Of a stretch of DNA of 64,000 nucleotides, positions 62,563 to 64,000 are shown one piece after another (within the stretch, counting starts at the first letter, position 1; each line of letters begins with the position of its first letter). Below the pieces are notes generated by a model. The model was not told where the DNA came from, did no database searches, and saw nothing but the letters and a program-made list of their open reading frames with translations. Position numbers and translations under genes: made by a program. Origin of the DNA: Clostridium drakei (GTDB taxonomy: Bacteria; Bacillota; Clostridia; Clostridiales; Clostridiaceae); assembly GCF_000633595.2 (NCBI RefSeq), contig NZ_JIBU02000012.1, positions 127,574 through 191,573 on the forward strand, written 5' to 3'.

Positions 62563-64000
62563 TTGAATAAAAGAGTAATAACAGTACTAGTAGGAATTTT
62601 TATATTTGGAATAATAACAACTAGTGTAGATGCACAAAATAATACTACAAGATTATCTGGACAAACTCGTTATGATACATGTAAAGCAGTTTCCTCAAGT
62701 GGTTGGAGTACTGCGGAAAACGTTATTATAGCAAATGGTGAAAATTATCCAGATGCATTAGGTGCCTCAGTATTATCATATAAATATAAAGCTCCTATAC
62801 TATTAGTTCAAGGAAATTCCATGAAGGATAACCCTATATTAGTAAGTGAACTAAATAGGCTAAAGCCTAAAAATATAATAATATTAGGTGGAAAAGGTGT
62901 TGTTTCTAACGATATTGAAAATTCACTTAAAAAAAGTGGTTATAATTTAAAAAGATTATCAGGACAGGATAGATATTTTACAGCTGTAAATATAGCAAAG
63001 GAATTAGGAGATGTAGACGAAATTTTTATAGCAAATGGAGAGGATTTTTCAGGTTCTTTATCTGCAGCACCTATGTCAGCTAAGGATAACGCTCCAGTAT
63101 TATTAGTTTCTAAAGATGAAGTTCCCAATGTTGTACAAGCCTATCTTAAAGAACATAATGTAAAAAATACATATGTATTGGGAGATGAAAGCTTAATATC
63201 AGAAACAGTAGCAAATAAGTTTTCAGGAGTTAAGAGAATAGCAGGAAATACACCTTATTCATTAAATGAAAATATTATAGATAATTTTAAAGCAAATTTA
63301 AATTTTAATACTATTTATATAACATCAGGTGAAGGATTTGCGGATGCATTAAGTGCTGTAGGATTAGCAGTAAAAAATAGCAACCCAATAATATTTGCAG
63401 GAAATAGTGATAACAATCACATGAATAAACTGCTACGAGAAGAAGTAATTGAAAATAAAGTTGTATTAGGTGGAGAAGGTATAATGCCTATATCAAAAGT
63501 TAATAGTTTGTTTCAGCAGCAGGAAGTAGTAGATAAAGATAATAATGATGCCACAAATGCAGCTAATAGAAGACAGTTTCTTATTGGTGATGAAGAAAAG
63601 AATGGAATATTTGCTAAACTCAATGGTAATTGGCAATACACAACTAAAGAAGCAAAGCAGGAGAATATAGAAAGTATCAATATTAAAGTGTGGGATTATG
63701 TAGATAAAAATGATAAGAGCAAAGGAAAAAAAACTGTAATTAGAAGTATTGAAGTTAATAAGAAATTATCGTCAGTCGTAAAACAAATTTTTGATGAAAT
63801 ATATGCACTACCGGAGCAGTTTCCAATAGATGATGTGGGTGGATTTAGAGATTCAGATTCATGTATTAATCATCCAGCAGGAGCTGCCATTGATATAAAT
63901 CCAGATGAAAATTATTATATTCAATTAGATAAGAATGGGAAAGTGCAATCTCAAGTTGGAAATTATTATAAGCCAAATGAAGACCCATATTCTATAACGC
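62563..64000 (+). CDS. Cell-wall-binding VanY-like D-Ala-D-Ala carboxypeptidase, 3' end outside window
   Basis: The frame is open from TTG 62563 to the window edge (479 codons), with GGGGGAG 6 bases before the start. The signal peptide spans residues 1-26 (MNKRVITVLVGIFIFGIITT). Three cell-wall-binding-repeat-2 domains follow to about 330 (RLSGQTRYDTCKAV; RLSGQDRYFTAVNIA; a third near 230). The enzyme domain begins near residue 340. INHPAGAAIDINP (His437 to Asp444) is the HxxGxAxD zinc motif of VanY-type M15 peptidases. This would trim D-Ala from peptidoglycan stems at the wall. Confidence 0.85.
   Translation, partial: MNKRVITVLVGIFIFGIITTSVDAQNNTTRLSGQTRYDTCKAVSSSGWSTAENVIIANGENYPDALGASVLSYKYKAPILLVQGNSMKDNPILVSELNRLKPKNIIILGGKGVVSNDIENSLKKSGYNLKRLSGQDRYFTAVNIAKELGDVDEIFIANGEDFSGSLSAAPMSAKDNAPVLLVSKDEVPNVVQAYLKEHNVKNTYVLGDESLISETVANKFSGVKRIAGNTPYSLNENIIDNFKANLNFNTIYITSGEGFADALSAVGLAVKNSNPIIFAGNSDNNHMNKLLREEVIENKVVLGGEGIMPISKVNSLFQQQEVVDKDNNDATNAANRRQFLIGDEEKNGIFAKLNGNWQYTTKEAKQENIESINIKVWDYVDKNDKSKGKKTVIRSIEVNKKLSSVVKQIFDEIYALPEQFPIDDVGGFRDSDSCINHPAGAAIDINPDENYYIQLDKNGKVQSQVGNYYKPNEDPYSIT

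Noticed and set aside
1-64000. CRISPR array, tRNA/rRNA genes, insertion sequences or prophage
   Set aside because: No regularly spaced repeats, cloverleaf sequences, transposase or phage proteins were recognised on either strand.

Overview
The window is low-GC, AT-rich DNA with purine-rich Shine-Dalgarno sites, many TTG and GTG starts, cell-wall-binding-repeat-2 surface proteins, a selenium-type molybdenum hydroxylase locus and a Gram-positive ethanolamine microcompartment operon regulated by an ANTAR antiterminator. Together these indicate an anaerobic Firmicute, most likely Clostridium sensu stricto. The species cannot be named from the sequence alone. No rRNA, tRNA, CRISPR array, insertion sequence or prophage was seen.

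Layout. 1-1737: the end of a PP2C-type phosphatase, a broken glucose-type PTS IIA remnant and a PfkB sugar kinase. 1850-17528: a complete eut operon in the order eutG-S-P-V-W-A-B-C-L-(EutK-like)-E-M-T-pduL-(Gram-positive eut protein)-N-H-Q. Dual hexaloop hairpins overlapping terminators precede eutG, eutS and eutA; these are the predicted targets of EutV. The operon would import ethanolamine, split it to acetaldehyde and ammonia in a protein shell, and convert acetaldehyde to ethanol or to acetyl-CoA and acetyl phosphate. An unassigned structured RNA lies between eutM and eutT. 17677-23644: a three-subunit molybdenum hydroxylase followed by yqeC, mocA and yqeB, the signature of a selenium-dependent enzyme. 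23757-26484: a TldD/TldE protease pair.

26588-41725: mixed single genes and short operons: AraC-MFS, a staygreen homologue, a PdaA-like deacetylase, a split ThrE exporter, a cell-wall-binding esterase, an acetyltransferase, carbonic anhydrase, a PadR-flavoprotein-membrane protein-hydrolase group, and a tandem-MarR regulator. 41980-49309: six genes for a membrane complex related to group 4 [NiFe] hydrogenases and complex I. Its large subunit lacks the cysteines that bind Ni-Fe, while its small subunit keeps the cysteines of the proximal [4Fe-4S] cluster. It is therefore probably an energy-converting-hydrogenase-related (Ehr) complex of unknown electron donor and acceptor. Two matching palindromes 80 bp apart lie between it and the divergent tandem-MarR gene.

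49625-56227: a MerR gene with a double carboxymuconolactone-decarboxylase-like protein, then a minus-strand three-gene soluble electron chain (FAD/NAD(P)H iron-sulfur protein, iron-sulfur carrier, FAD_binding_2 reductase). A divergent MerR regulator and a 19-bp-spacer palindromic promoter control the chain. 56301-62370: a locus containing a response regulator, an ABC transporter with two permeases, a membrane-anchored erythromycin-esterase-family enzyme and a sensor kinase, probably for cell-envelope or antibiotic stress. 62563-end: a truncated cell-wall-binding D-Ala-D-Ala carboxypeptidase-like protein.
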